Below are positions 44,008 through 57,615 of a DNA stretch of 64,000 nt, piece after piece. Under the pieces are notes generated by a model that was given only the letters and a program-made list of their open reading frames with translations, searched no databases and was not told the DNA's origin. The stretch lies in contig NC_134531.1 in the NCBI RefSeq assembly GCF_050624435.1, forward strand, positions 256,198,812-256,262,811. The letters run 5' to 3'. The position numbers were made by a program, and so were the translations under genes. Source of the DNA: Tenrec ecaudatus. Lineage: Eukaryota > Chordata > Mammalia > Afrosoricida > Tenrecidae. Positions within the stretch are counted from its first letter, which is position 1, and every line of letters starts with the position of its first letter.

Positions 44008-45074
44008 CTGATATACCACCGTAAAAATAACACCTTGCAAGTCTATTCATTTATTTCCAAAAATCAAATCTATGTGACAGTAATCAATGAGTAATGTTTA
44101 AGTTTAGTAGATTAGACATAAAATGCCTTAGTTTAGAATGCAAGTTTTAGGGGCTGAGTAATGGAAATGGTGGTCACGTCGGGCCTTCTCTGGGTACACA
44201 GTGGTGCAGGAGAACCCAATTTCACTCCAACCCAAGGCCAAATGCCACAAGGCAGATTTCTTACATGCTTTGGTGGTTCAACCTTTCTTTTTTTTATCCT
44301 ATTTTGACACCAACTCTCCCTCCCATGGCACATAGTCTTGTGAATTGGATAATATGTTGTAATGGCCACATAGAAATCCCTGAAAATACTCACAATTGTA
44401 AATATTTATTAGGGAAGTTAACTAATAATCACAAATCAGGATTTAAAAAAAAACCAGTCTTTTTGCCTGAAATGCCTCTTTTCAGCCATGCTGCAGCCAT
44501 AATGCTTGGGTTCTCAGGCAGACAGTCCTTAGTCTCTCCCTTGTTCAAGCAAGTGCCATAAAGCTTGAGGCCACCTCTTTCTGCAAGCTAGCCTACTGCT
44601 CACTGATACTCAGCTTTACGCATCCCCTGGGTCTCATGACCTAACACAAGCTTCTTCTCGGCCCCAGGTCTTGGCCTGGCTCCTAGGCTCTGTCTCATGA
44701 TATTGGTGGTGTAGCATCTGGGCTTCTGCTGCCTCCACCACTTGAGGCAGGAGGCTCACATTCACTCCCCTCTGGCTTCTCATTCCTGATGGTCTCAGGA
44801 TCCCTCTGTCCCTACTCTCAAATGACTTACTTTTATATACCGGGTGATGTCAAAATTGGCTAATCACCAACCTACAGTCTTCCAACCTTCATTACATGCC
44901 TCCACCCATTCATTTGGGGACAGTTGCAAAGACTGTGGATCAGGACCCACACCAAGTAATTTAAACACAGCAAGGGTATAGATTCTAATAATTAAAATAT
45001 ATTCAAAGGCTTATGTGTTTAGCGTGCTTGATGTAATATACTAGTGTTATAAGCAATCTTATGGTTCAAAAATA
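44008..45074. other. Non-coding stretch, LTR-like in part
   Basis: From about 44465 to 44985 the sequence is richer in C ('ctcccatggcacatag', 'ggccccaggtcttggcctggctcctagg', 'ccaacctacagtcttccaacc') and looks like an antisense interspersed repeat or LTR I cannot name. The remainder is plain AT-rich sequence. Confidence 0.4.
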
Positions 45075-46945
45075 AGACTTATTTTCAACATCATTTTATT
45101 GGGATTTAATATAGATACCACATCATTCCACAGTTCAGTCACACCCAGCAGTGTTGTACACTTGCTACCACAGTTTCCACCATTCTTTTCCTTCCTGAGC
45201 TCCTTGACATCAGCTCTCTTTTATCCCTATCCTCATTCCCCATCCACTGCCCTCCTCCCCTCCCCACACACTGTTCCCCTTCAACGTCAGATTACATGCT
45301 TTACCATCCTTTGGTGACTGATATTGGTGCGCTTCTTTCATATGGATTTAGTTGACATCTCCCTTATATGGTTCCTGATTAGAAACAAGCTTTCAAGTCC
45401 CCAGACACTATTTTATCTGATAGCCAGGTACCATCTAATTTCTTCATCACATTTTTCTATAACACCCATATGTTCTGTGTTCCCATCCTGGGAGCAAATG
45501 TCATCAAGTGGGGCCATGAGGTGATAGCTAATTGTTCTTAAGCTGCTATGTTTTCATTTTCTTTTATCTGCCTTGGGCTCCCTTTCAACCTCCTTGTAAA
45601 ATTATGGTAGAGAGTCTTACTGATCATCCTCCTGGGGCATAACAATCTTTCTTTAATATTGTCTTTGATTAGCCCCTGGTACTAAGTTTTTAAAGCTCTA
45701 TTGAGTAAGGGATGCTGAGCCAACATAGGCCAACTCCATATTGCAGCATCTGAATTATTCCTTTGTACAGAATCAATCTTTTTGTGGCTTGACAATATTT
45801 ACACAAGGATTGGGGGTTTATTGTCAGGCAAAAGTTACAATAATATTCACTAAGAACATCCGTGACCCGTTTGCCATATTTTAATAGAGCATATAGGGCA
45901 TTGATGTAGCAAGATCATGTTTGTCAGCCTACCAAAAAGTTCAGCAATCAGCTGACTACCAGTCCGGGGACCTCATCATAGCTTTGAACGGCAGCCACGC
46001 AGTTGACAACATCCCCATTCCTCCCTTAACAATTTGATCCCAGGTGACACAAGGCACCCTCTGGCAAGGTGACCTTCAAGATGCACACCTAGAGAGGATG
46101 GGGTGAGGTTCATTGGCACCAGTCAGGCTCTCTGCCAGGCAGTCTGCCCGCTTTGGCCAGGAGACTGGCTGTCCTACAAACAAGAGCCTATGCCTGTCCT
46201 GTTGCTTGGTCCTACAGCAGTGGACTCAGACAGTGTTTGCTCTTTTGTGATTGACTAACTTCACTCAGCATAGTATCTTCCAGACCCCTCCGTGTCATGA
46301 GGTGTTCTGTGATCTCCTCGCTGCTCTTAGGGATGTGTACCATAACATTTTGTGTATATGCCAGCGATTTTGTTGTTATTTCAGTCTTCTTCTGATGGGA
46401 ATTTAGGCTATTGCCAACTTCTTGATACTGTGAACTGTGCTGCATTAACCATAAGAGAGCATACATTTGTTCATGATTTGTTTCTTCTTTCTTTGTGGTA
46501 CATGCCCAGCCATGGTATGTCTGGGTCATATGGTATTTCAATTGCCATCTCTTTTAGGATTCACCATATCATTTTCCATAGCGTCTGTATGTATTTAAAA
46601 GCCACGAGCAGTGTAAAAGAGTTCCTGTCTGACTATATCCCCTCCATCATTTGTTGTTCTTAGCTTATGAAAATTGGGCTAAAGTTAGATGTTATCTCAT
46701 TGTTGTTTTGACTGGCATTTCCTGGATGGCTAATAAACAAGGGCGTTTCCTCATGTGTTTACTTACAATTCAAGTGTCATCCTTTGTGAATCACCTGTTC
46801 AGGTCCTTTGCCCACCTTCTAAGGGGGTTGTAAGTTTTTTTCTTGTTGTAGAGTAGTAGTATATTATAGATCATACTAATTATCCTTTTGTCCACCATGT
46901 CATTGGTAAGTATCTTTTCCCAATCTGTAGGCTCTCTTTTAAATA
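45075..46945 (-). mobile_element. L1 3'UTR/3' end, antisense (about 1.9 kb)
   Basis: The plus strand begins 'tttcaacatcattttattgggatttaatatagataccac', an antisense tail. It continues with long blocks such as 'ctgatagccaggtaccatctaatt', 'gttgacaacatccccattcctcccttaacaatttgatccc' and 'ggccaggagactggctgtcc'. It ends in the widely shared antisense L1 3' region 'catgcccagccatggtatgtctgggtcatatggtatttcaattgcc...attttccatagcgtctg...ggctctcttttaaataagac'. It is a different L1 3'UTR family from copies A1-A7. Short overlapping frames at 46212-46663 are chance. Confidence 0.75.
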
Positions 46946-49789
46946 AGACTTCTTAAAGTGGAGTATTATAGGAGAAGCTATTATTGTGAATACCCACATT
47001 TTATTAACCTAAAATATTGTTTCATCAAAAGAGTAATTTATATTACGTTGAATAGAATAAATGATTTTGATCACTTATATCAAATCAAATCTCATAAAAA
47101 TTATTATTTCCAATTCTATAAATAATAATATTCTATTGATCCACAGAATATTTTAAATACCTTATTTCTTGAGTAGTTTTCATTTAACACCATTCCCTTT
47201 ATTATCCTCTGTATATTTTATTTCCTTCTTATACAGTAAATAAAGTTTATAATAACTTGCAGGATAGTGCATTTGAGATTTTGATAATTTACATGGAAAT
47301 GATGTCACCAAATTAAAAGTCCAAGTCTATGAACTTAACACATTGATTTATTTTGTTTATAAAGCAAATATCTGCTCTTTACTCATTGTGTTCCTTAACT
47401 GACAATCCTTTTGTCAGTGTAAGAGGGGAAATTTACTATTTTGTATTAATACTAGACCTACATTGATATTGTTGGTACAGGTAGAGAGAAGACTTTTACT
47501 TTTAAAAAATTGATTCACTTTACTGTTTTTTTTTAGATCTTTAACCAGTAGTATATTACTTTTTATGATCTATGGAAATTTGATTATAATTTCATTCCTT
47601 TACCTTATTTGGGCCATAAGATGTGTTATGTGTTATATTACTGTTGAAAAAAACCCCCAGAATGTCTCACAGACCCACCTTCCCTATGTTTTCCATGTTA
47701 AGGCAACATGACACACAATGAAATATATAATTTTATGTGCAAAATTTACTTATGCACCTGAGAATATGTTTCTTAGTGATTTTAAAACATAAAAAGGTGC
47801 ATTTCCTTAAACTACTTATTTCAACATTAGAGTTCATCATGATTAATTATAGTAAAATTTTCTATCCAAAGCAATTTATATGTTATATGTGATTATAAAT
47901 TTTAAAGTTACAGTAATAATTTGGTGTCTGATAAATAAAAAAGGTAATGATTTATCAATTATGAAACTAACAATTAAACATATTAAAATACATTTTAAAT
48001 TATCAACTACAAAATACAAATAATATATACTAGAAGGCTTCAGAAAGTTTGTGAAAAATGGATATATATATATATATATATATATATTTCAACATACACC
48101 TTGAATAAAGCATCTGTCACTCTATTACTGCATCTTGCATCAATACAATTTAAGGGCAATCACTTTTGATAACCCTGAATCTTTGTTAAGCCTCTTTATT
48201 GAAGACCATCAAGATATAAGTTTTTAAATCTTACCACTTGGTAGATAAATGGCTTCTAAATCCTTTTCATTTCTAACTTTTCTAATTAATCTGAATGTCA
48301 TTTGAGAGGGCAGAAAATAGAAAAAGCTGACAGAAACAATGTCTTTCTAGCTAACTCTTACAAATATGTTTTTTATCAATGTCAACGCCGAGACAATACC
48401 ATCTGTGCTAATCCCTAACCCTCTCTCCGGTAGTGCTTTCAGTTGTCTTTCCCTTTGGTTTATCAGACAGCTCACCCTGGCCTAACGCATCAGCCTTAGT
48501 TCAGAGGAACTCTTACAACAGCTAGGCCTCGGATCTGATAAATTGATTGGCTGCAAGGAACAGTTTAACTGGAAAAGGATCATCCTAACAAGTGATAGAA
48601 CCTCTTTATTCTCAGTTGGCAGCTTTGAATATGTCTATACGGCCCTACAGGAGAAGGCATGTCATAAATAAGTATTCTGGTAAACTGCATACAAAGGGAA
48701 GCAATAAAAACTCACGTCTCTCATTATAATTAATGATAGGTCTTGGTACATCAGAAACTCTATTTTATTTAAGGAATTTCCTCTCTCTAAACCAGTTGCT
48801 GCCTACATTTCAGAGCAGAGTACAAAAGGGATCCAAAGTCTGAAATCCTTAAGGAATGAGACTGACACCTCATTCATCCACACAGCAACTGAATGCTTCA
48901 AAACACAACCCTTTTCATAGCAGTAGAGCGTTTGAACAATGTGCCACCAAGGAGCCTGGGAGGTCCTTATTTGGAGATTAATTGAAATTTATCATCCAAA
49001 TTAGAAAAAAAAAGTTTCATAAGGTTTTAAAGCTGAATCAAATTGGATATTAATTAGATGTTTGAAGCATAAAATGTAATATATTATAAAGTTATTAATT
49101 AGAGATAATAATAAGCTGACAATATGTGTCCTTCAATGAAGCAAATAAGTAACATTTACATATTATACTTTAATTTTTTCCATGTAAGTTTGCTACTAGC
49201 AAGCAGTACAACAAGGAAAGTTTACTCATAAGAAAGTGTAAGTCACTTATGTTCCCATAGCCATCAGATTTCAACAAGAGACAAATTTAATTTGACCTTC
49301 TAAATTGAAATTTAGAAAATATATTAAAATGTCAGCATTACATCATATCAAATGTACTTGATCATATTAATTAATCTCATAATAAACAGAGAGACTTCTA
49401 CTGATTTTCTTTCTTGCTGTCTCTCTTCTTTCTCAATTTCTCTCACCTTTATCATACTTTCCCTATTGAACTTTTGTTTTTTATGCATTGTCACCATATA
49501 CTAAATGCATTTCAGACTGTATACACCATCGCCCCCCCCCAGGACATTCATTGAAATCTGTCCATCTCATGATATTTTTCAGAACCAGTCCAAAATGAAA
49601 TAGAGGAAACTGTTTTCCTTTTTAAAGGGAAGAGTGGCAACACCGGGTCCATGTGGAGAAGACCACAGCTTAAATGACCTTGGTCTGGACCCTTCCAGTC
49701 CTAGGTAGGGACTAGAGGGCTATCAGATCCTTCGGGAAAAACATTTTGATGACAGTGGCATCAAAATCGAAAGTGCACTGTGCAGTGAC
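46946..49789. other. AT-rich non-coding stretch
   Basis: No gene. A (TA)n run of about 13 units lies at 48062-48087. The part 48300-48700 has balanced composition and could be a conserved non-coding element, but this cannot be judged from one sequence. A C-run of 11 lies near 49531-49541. Confidence 0.4.
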
Positions 49790-50030
49790 AAGGGTGAATG
49801 GGAGCTGTTGTCGTCGTGGAGTGCTGCTGTCAGTGTTGAACGGAGGGACCCGTGTCCCAGAGTAGAAATGCCCTCTCTGCGACAGGGCTAAACGACCCTA
49901 TTGGGTGTTCTTATCTATACCCTTTGCAGAAGCAAGTCCCCAGATCTGTCTTCCACGAAGCCGGTGGATTTGTCCGACCACTGATTTTTCTCTTAGCACA
50001 TGGATTCGTAACTGGGCCCACTATAATTCT
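49790..50030 (-). mobile_element. AfroSINE, antisense
   Basis: The plus strand reads 'ggacccgtgtcccagagtagaaatgccc', 'cagaagcaagtccccagatctgtcttccacgaagccggtggatttgtccgaccactgatttttctcttagcac'. This follows an AfroSINE in reverse complement from its 3' part to the tRNA head. The plus frame 49852-50112 crosses it and is chance. Confidence 0.65.
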
Positions 50031-50544
50031 TATGCATTCTAGTGGACATCCAAACAACCATTCTAGTACTGGTTTGGCTTTGGAACTACAGTCTGCTGCT
50101 ACATCTCACTGATGTAGGGTTTTACTCAAAGTTCGTCCTCATGTTTACCTTCTATCATGTTACCCACACCATAATTTTCCATTAGGTCCCATCACTGCCA
50201 AAGGCATGCACAATATTTGTGCACTATTCTCAAATGTCCAGTGGAATAGGAGAACTGGGATTCTGTATTGACACATTATCTTAATTATCTAGTATTGTTT
50301 TATCAAAAATACACTAAGAGGATAGTGTTTTATAACAGAAGTTTTTAAAAAAGAACAGAAGTTTATGTTATTGTAGTTCAGCAATGGAGAAGTCCTGATT
50401 TAAGGTAAATCAGCTTCTAAGGAAACATCCTTTCTTGTTTATTTAAGATGCTGGAGTTATGATGTGCCTTTACTTCAATTCAGAATCGTACTTGGCCTAT
50501 GTCCAATAGGAACACAGTTCACACCTATTCCAGTCTCACACTCA
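50031..50544. other. Short non-coding stretch
   Basis: Nothing recognised between the SINE and the antisense RTE. Confidence 0.35.
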
Positions 50545-51760
50545 TTTCCATTTTTGACCTCATGCCTTCATCCTCTGATTCAGTCTCTCGTTGAGGGCTT
50601 TCCCCTTTTTCCCTGACGGACCCTCTACGGTACCAAGCCTGGTGTCCTCCAGACGTTAGTGCATACTGATAGTGTGGTTGGATGATGGAAAATGCTGCCA
50701 CTGTCCGCTCTTCCCAGAAACATACTTGTACTTCTTCCAAGAAATGCATTTTTTTCCTTCTGAGAGCCCATGACACGGCCCATACCTCTTGCCAACAACA
50801 CAATTCAAAAGCAGCATTATTTGCTCGTCCTTATTTAATGTGCAGCTTTCACAGCATTTGAGACAATCAAAAGGGGATGGCTTATCCCAGTGTACTGTAG
50901 TCATGACAGTCATTTCCTTGCCTTTCAGCACCTACAGAGGTCTTTGGTACTAATTTTGTCCAGTGCAATACATCATTTGATGTCTTTATGCTGCTTCTGT
51001 AAATGCTGGTTGAGCATCCAAGTCAAATGAAATCCCCTAACTTTGACATGTTCTCCATAATTCATAATGTCTCCTTTTTCCCTATTATGAAGATTTTTTT
51101 GTTTTCCTTATCTTGGGATGTAATCCATACTGAGGCCTTAGTATTTGATATTTATTACATATTTAAAGTCCACACCATTTATGGCAAGCAAGGTTGTGTC
51201 ATCTGCTTATTGATAAGTTGTTCAGTTGCCCTCCAATTCTGTACCATATTTTCCTTAATATAAACCTAGCTCCTCAAATCAATGTTCAGTGTACAGATTA
51301 AGTAAGGATGGTAGGAAGATATAAAAGTGAATTTATGCAATGACATATCTTGTACGGTTTGAACAATTGCCTCTTTGTCTATGTGTAGATTCCTCATAAG
51401 TACAATTAAGTGTTGTGTAATTTCTATTCTTCTCATGCTATTAATAATTAGTATGACACTTATAATATAATGCCCTTGAATAGTCAATAAAACACAACTA
51501 AACATCTTTCTACTATTTGCTTTCTGTCAAGGTCCATCTGACACCATATTCCTCTTCTGAATCTGATTTGAATTTCTCATAGTTCTTTGTTGATGTTCTA
51601 CTGTAATCATTTTTGACGTATCTTTAACAAAGCTTTATATGTCTGTGATGTTAATGATAGTTATATGATTTCCTCATCCATTTGGATGAGTTTTTAAAAT
51701 GAAGGGTAAACTCTGGATCTCTTTCAGCCGATTTGCCAATAACTGTTTCCGAATATCCAG
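50545..51760 (-). mobile_element. RTE LINE 3' half with reverse transcriptase, antisense
   Basis: Plus-strand landmarks, in reverse order of the element, are: 'ctctcgttgagggctttccccttttt', 'acttgtacttcttccaagaaatgc', 'atttaatgtgcagctttcac', 'caaggttgtgtcatctgct', 'tgaacaattgcctctttgtctatgtgtagattcctcataagtacaattaagtgttgtgtaat', 'cttgaatagtcaataaaacacaactaaacatctttctac' and 'cctcttctgaatctgatttgaatttctcatagttctttg'. On the minus strand the RT active site reads -ADDTT- at 51192-51206, so both catalytic aspartates survive. The preceding Tyr codon is a stop. The frames at 50525-50931 (minus) are chance or decayed reading of this LINE. Confidence 0.8.
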
Positions 51761-52660
51761 GGATGGAGTGGAAATCGAGAGGGGTGGAATGGGGGTGGGG
51801 CGGGGACAAAACATGGAAATTTAACAGGAAAATGTAACATTGCTCCATAAAACAAACAAAAAAACCCTCAAAAACCCTACTCATCATACCTACATAGCTA
51901 AATATTGGTCTAAGTGGCTAAAAAAGGAGAAAAAGTACAACTGAAGTGGTCTCAGAGTCCACATGCTCATTTCAGACGTACGGGGACAATCCAGGTGCAG
52001 ACCCGAGTGCCTCTCTACCACTGCATAGGTCTGTTGAAGTATATGCATCCCATCAATATGGGAGCCGTGTTTGTGTCAATGCCTCAGCATGCCAAGAACT
52101 TCTTCTATTTCTTTGATTCTTATCATGTGCTACTCTTATTTTGAGTTTATATTCCCATATAAGCAAATAAAGGTCTCAAAATCTCTACTCAATCCACTCT
52201 CAAAGACTACCTTCAAATTCTGAGATGTTTAAAAAGTACTAAAAATAAGCAAATCAAGAAATAAACACTCTGATTGTAGTTCTTGGCATAGGCATGCAAA
52301 TATTATTTTTCATCGGTTTATGAAATATGGCCAACAACCAGCATACATCTTTGTTTGTTTTTCTTAAGTGGTATGAAGTTACATATTAAGGAAATTAATA
52401 GGAATGCTTTTAAGCAATATTTCAAATAAAATCTGGAATTATCTACTAATATTTACTAAATAATTTTCATGTAAACTATTTTGTTAATATTACCTTTTAA
52501 TTTCAATTGATTATCCATTTTATTTGTTAATATTTGTTTAAACATTTTATAATATTTACAAAATATTTCTAATTTTATTAAATTCATTGGAAATAGTAAT
52601 CCTTCACTCTAATGAATTTCACACTGTCCTGTTGGGACTCTGAGAGGCACAGGAAAGCAC
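51761..52660. other. AT-rich non-coding stretch
   Basis: A short GC-rich patch lies at 51770-51810 ('ggtggaatgggggtggggcgggg'), which on one strand is a possible G-quadruplex. No gene is recognised. Confidence 0.4.
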
Positions 52661-53417
52661 TTCTGAGGCTACTTCAAAAAGTATGACTGCTCACATGAGT
52701 CACTCAGGATTCAGTGTAGCAACAATGAAACTTAAAACTTTCCTCTAGTTCTTGAACGCTTCCTCCCCTCCCAATTATCATGACCCCAATTCTACCTTGC
52801 AGACCTGGTTATACCAGAGGATGTACAGCGGTGCAGTGGGGATCTGGAAACACAGGGAATCTAGGACGGATGAACCCTCAACACCAGCGGTGGGAGTGGT
52901 GACACCAGGAGGGAAGCGGGTGTAGAAAGGGAGAACTGATCGCTGAGATCTATGTGTAACCTCCTCTCTGGGGGATGGGCAATGGGAAGGTGGGTGAGGG
53001 GAGACGCCAGGCAGTGTAAGATAAGATAAAATAATTATTTATAAACTATTAAGGGACCAGGGGAAGGGGGGAGCAGGGAGTGGGGGGGAAGGAAAACGAG
53101 CTGATTCCAGGAACCCAAGTGGAAAGCGAATTTTGAGAATGATGAGTGCAGTGAATGTATAAGGGTGCTTTGGTCAATTGATGTATGTATGGATTGTGAT
53201 AAGAGTTGTATGAGACCCAATAAAAAGATTTATTAAAAAAAAGTATGACTCCTCAAGTTCTGGCTCATGCAGGGACAGGTGTGTTTCAAATGAAAACATG
53301 CACATATAGGTGCAGGATAGATCAGGAACAATAGAAACAATAGCATCTTGGTGTGATGTTTTGGCTAATAAGGGTTTATATTATTTTGTAGCAATACTTT
53401 TTTGACACTCCTTGTAC
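52661..53417. mobile_element. Possible small mariner-like element carrying an L1 insert
   Basis: The left end 'aggctacttcaaaaagtatgac' and the inverted right end (reverse complement of 'caatacttttttgacactcctt' at 53392-53413) are similar over about 18 bases. Without the L1 copy the unit is about 195 bp. The termini resemble mariner ends ('acttcaaaaagt'). The identification is tentative. Confidence 0.35.
52689..53237 (+). mobile_element. L1-type 3'UTR copy A7 with target duplication
   Basis: It starts 'gctcacatgagtcactcaggattcag' and contains 'ccaattctaccttgcagacc' and 'gaaggtgggtgaggggagacgcc'. It ends 'gataagagttgtatgagacccaataaaaag' with an A-rich tail. A perfect 13-bp duplication AAAAAGTATGACT flanks it (52676-52688 and 53238-53250), which defines the insertion exactly. 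Confidence 0.85.
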
Positions 53418-55717
53418 TAATGGAAAGGCTGTGGTTGAGCCCACCCAGAATTGTCTTGGTGAAATGACTCGGTGATTTAGTTTGAAAGGTGCAAGCCTGG
53501 GAATCCTAGGAGCCGGGTTTGCTGTAGTCTGACAAATAAGGGATGGCAGTGAGGCCAAGGGAGCCGATGACATCTGGGAATGCCACACTCCTTATCCCAT
53601 CGTCTTAAGTGTGATGGCAGTCACTGGTGTCAAAAAAATAGTAAGGTAAAAAAAAAGGTTGGCTAAGCAAAAAGGAAAAAGTCAATAAACAAAACATATT
53701 TGCAATGTAACCCAGAGTCAAACAAATACTAGGAATCAAACAAAGACTAAAATACAAGAAAAATATTAATTTATATATTAGAGGGAATTATTTAAGCAAA
53801 CATTCAGAATGGGGGAATACACATAGAAGCTAAGTAAGTAGATCAAGAGGGTCTATATTCCTAGGAGTCCTTTTCAATTGATCACTCTGTGGGTGGAAAT
53901 ATCATCAGTGACTTACTATTTCATCTAAATTATTCTAAGCAAATCTGGTGTTCTTTCAACATTTAGTTACTCAGACACATATGTAGTCTGTGTGTTTACT
54001 TTCTAAGTAATTATAAAAGTAAATCCTCCCTGAATATGTAGCAGTTAGAGAGAATTTGCATACAGGTAATTGGGATCTAAGGGAGAAAATGGTCACCTCT
54101 AAAGAGCATATTCACAAATGTTCTGAAGCAAGTGTGTGTTTTGTTTTGTATTTAATTAGCTCCCTCTATTAAATAATAATGGCCAAAATTTACTTCTGGA
54201 ACAATAATCTTAAGTTGCCAGGATAAGTTTATATAGAATAACACCTTTATCAAAGAAGTTATATTTCTTTGTGTTTATAATTTCAACTAGAGACTTTTCA
54301 ATACACAGATTCTTAGAATTTTCTATGAGGAAAAAATTGTATAATAGCATGACTTGTCAAGCAATGTTATTGAAAATTCTATAAACCCCATAATAACATA
54401 TTATCCTCTGTTTTTTACTAGACTAGATGTCAAGCCACTTTTATATATGTAGCAAGGTACAGAGTATCTCCATAGAGAGGAAGAGAATCCAGACCATTTA
54501 TTCATTTGACAAACTCTTTTTGGAGAAAATATTCTGAACAAAAATCATTGTGATATTTTTTATGCTACAAAACTCTATTGCATTTTATAATTTTTTGAAA
54601 AAACAGCATATAATTCTATGAAAATACAATATTTTGTATATGTTTAACATGCAAAATGTTTCTTTTTTAATAACTATTAATCACTTAGAAAATGTTTTAA
54701 AAGCACAGACTATATACTGATAATTAAAGAAAAATTCTTAAGCATGTTAAATCAAAAAGTAAATACCGAACATCAAACTATTTTTAAAATAATTGCCCTG
54801 TTGATACATTTTATAATATTTAAAACTTGCATTTTGAAGTATATCTTTCTATACTTTTATTTAGTTTTAGTGCTACCACACATCATGTTGAACATTCAGT
54901 GATGCTGGTTTTGATACACATTTCGAAAGAAGTTGAGTTATTTTCAGCACAGCATGAAGGAAAAATTTTCACTTTAATCCAAACAATTTGATTCATATAA
55001 CGCCAATGTATGCATGACACTGCTAGTAGGGATTTCGTCAAATATGCTATGAAAAATAATGAAAAAAGTCAAGGCACATAATTATTTTCCTCTTTTTTAA
55101 GCTGAAATTATCCTGCATAAGAATATCATTTGAAATTGATATATATGCTTCAGTTTTTAATGTAGCTTAATCCAATCACATCTGACATGTCTTATAATTG
55201 AATAATGATGAAATTAATAATCAATGGGAATGTATATGAAATTCTCATTAATTGAAAGATATGTATTTAAAATGGCACTTATTTGTATAACAATTGATTG
55301 CCTTTTAGATATATGCAAGGGTTCATTCTATTTTCTAGAAGATTATGAAACAAGTTCTAAAACAGTGCTCTTAAATGTTTATAATTTTTCTTTCTACCTA
55401 AAAGCAGTTTTCAGCTATTTAATATTGCTACTTGCATTTCACTAGAGGGGAAAGCACAAACAGCTCTGCTGTCCAGAGTGTTGTCCATTAAATGCTTTCT
55501 AATAAGCATCGCCATGTCAAATATAAATGGATTGGATTTAGGAGATTAGTCAAACTGCTTCACTATTTACCTGTGAAAATGGAGGTCTTGGGTTCACATA
55601 CTCAATGAATTGCCTTACAAAATATTTCTCCACGTTACTAAGTCATACCTAAAGGATTCTTTTTAGAAATTGAAAAGGATTTCATTGCCTAACCCCTGTA
55701 TTTCCTGCATTTCCAAT

Positions 55718-55720
<3 letters not shown>

Positions 55721-55749
<29 letters not shown>
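55721..55749. repeat. (TA)n microsatellite
   Basis: About 14 TA units, uninterrupted. Confidence 0.9.
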
Positions 55750-55752
<3 letters not shown>

Positions 55753-56717
55753 CTCAGAATGATGATACGTATATTATACAATGATAGCAAGCATATTTCC
55801 ATCTCTTATTCTGGATCAGGAATTATCTTTCATTGATTTTTATTTTCTATTTTCAATATTATCATCATGATAAAAGGGAAATATTACTGTTATTACTTTA
55901 AAACTGGAAAAACAGGGTAAGTTTTCATTTCAGTTAATTCTAAAAGTTATTTTTGATAAAAAGAAAATACAGTAAGAATAAACTGAATAAACCTGGTAGA
56001 ATTTGACAAATCAAACAGTCAGATCCTGTACAGCATAGCTATTTTTAAAGTCACAATGTTTTTCATATATTTCCCACTGCACTCGCTATTTAAAACTAGT
56101 AGAATATGTTGTCAAAATTACATTAGGGTGTATGATGAACTACAAAAATACTAGCAAAAACATTTTATCAGCTTCACTAACATACTGATAACTTTATATC
56201 TTCTATTAACCTATTAGCACCTTGAGAAATATATCATTTTTAGTTTTGCTCACAACATATTACTGAGACACATTCACTTGCGCTGATATTTTCACATAAA
56301 TATAATTTTTATATTCAGATAAAATTTATCTAATTGTAAGATATTTAACAAATAGTTTAGATGAAATAGAACGGTTGAAACTGTCTCTAGATATTTGTTA
56401 CCTAAATTTTAAAAACGAATACTCTATATCCTGAAAAATCTTCAGGAAATTAGATGGTTCTTCTAAATAAATATAGATTTGTTTTTATTTAAAATGAGGA
56501 CAGGATTTATTATACTTAATGTACCACAAGTAAAAAATCATTTAAATTGTTTGCTAATAAATCAACTAGACCTTAAGTTTTCTGTCATTACAATTGAAAG
56601 AGACGCATCTTTTGAGAAAAAAGCACATTGCGTGACTTGACCTCCCTCGGGTAATGCAATTCTTAAGTGAATACTGAAGCCAGTAGATTGTCATGGAGCA
56701 AGATGGAGCATGGAAAG

Positions 56718-56719
56718 AA

Positions 56720-56753
<34 letters not shown>
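56718..56753. repeat. (GA)n microsatellite
   Basis: About 18 GA units with one AA interruption. Confidence 0.9.
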
Positions 56754-56755
<2 letters not shown>

Positions 56756-57149
56756 GCAGGCAGCTTACAGGAAGAAACTATGTGGCAGATTTCAACACCT
56801 TTATGTTTCTCAAAGGTAAGAATTTGACTTGCTCTCAAAAACAATAACAGATTCCTCCTCCAAAATAGCATCCATAGAGAATCAAATTAATAATGTAATA
56901 TGCAGAACAAATATCAAAAAACAAAATTGGTGCCCTCACTAGTTAGATAAATTCGATTCACTATGCATAAATAAATTAAATCCATTATTATTCATATTCA
57001 GACTATATAATACATACTCTGTAATGACCTTGAAACAGAATTGGGATAATATGCAAACTTATTTTTTTTCAAAAATACAACTATCTGTACTTCAACAACA
57101 AAAACAACTATGATATTAGCATTCATTATTGTTGCCAGAAACCTTCATT

Positions 57150-57320
57150 TTGTAGGGCTTAAAATGCTTGGTTAATAACTAAAAGTAGTTGGTTTTAAGC
57201 TACCACCTGTTCTGCTGAAGAACAACGAGGCAATCTGCTTTCTGTAAAGTAGACTAAAAACTTTATGCACTTGACTTCTGTCCTGTAGGGTCACTATGAA
57301 TCACAGTCAAGGTCCTCGCA
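57150..57320 (+). mobile_element. AfroSINE, sense, degraded
   Basis: 'gcttggttaataac' (head), 'ggttttaagctaccacctg' (degraded B box), 'gaggcaatctgctttctgtaaag', and 'ctgtcctgtagggtcactatgaatcacagtc', the recognisable body end. Confidence 0.65.
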
Positions 57321-57475
57321 GCAGGTTTATGTTGCTGCTCAGTCATTTATCCTTTAAGAGTTGGCAAATTGACATCATTTGTAATATCAGCACAATAGTG
57401 GAGAAGGCAAAAGACCACGATAATGCTTTGTGCCGTAGAATCAGTCCCCATATATTTATTTTAGATAATTCCACT

Positions 57476-57615
57476 GCTCTGGAGGCACCCCGGTGATGTA
57501 AACGGTTGCGAGTTGGGCTGCTAACTCTAAGGTCAGCAGTTCAAATACACCAGCCACGAAAGACGAGGTTTGATTCAACTCTATGGCATTGAGTTTGGTT
57601 TGGGTTAGGGCTTCT
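57476..57615 (+). mobile_element. AfroSINE, sense
   Basis: A well-preserved head 'ggaggcaccccggtgatgtaaacggttgcgagttgggctgctaac', a box B-like 'cagcagttcaaatacacc', then a shortened body 'aactctatggcattgagtttggtttggg'. The internal 'gtcgctatgagtcggaat' part is deleted. Confidence 0.8.

Larger units (their letters stand above)
53418..57149. other. AT-rich non-coding stretch
   Basis: No gene or family is recognised in 3.7 kb. It contains a (TA)n run at 55721-55749 and a (GA)n run at 56718-56753. The minus frame 56566-56871 reads the GA repeat as a Ser-Leu run. Confidence 0.4.

Noticed and set aside
51770-51810. G-rich run considered as a CpG island or promoter
   Set aside because: It is only about 40 bp with few CpGs, and no transcript or TATA context follows. 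At most it is a G-quadruplex candidate.
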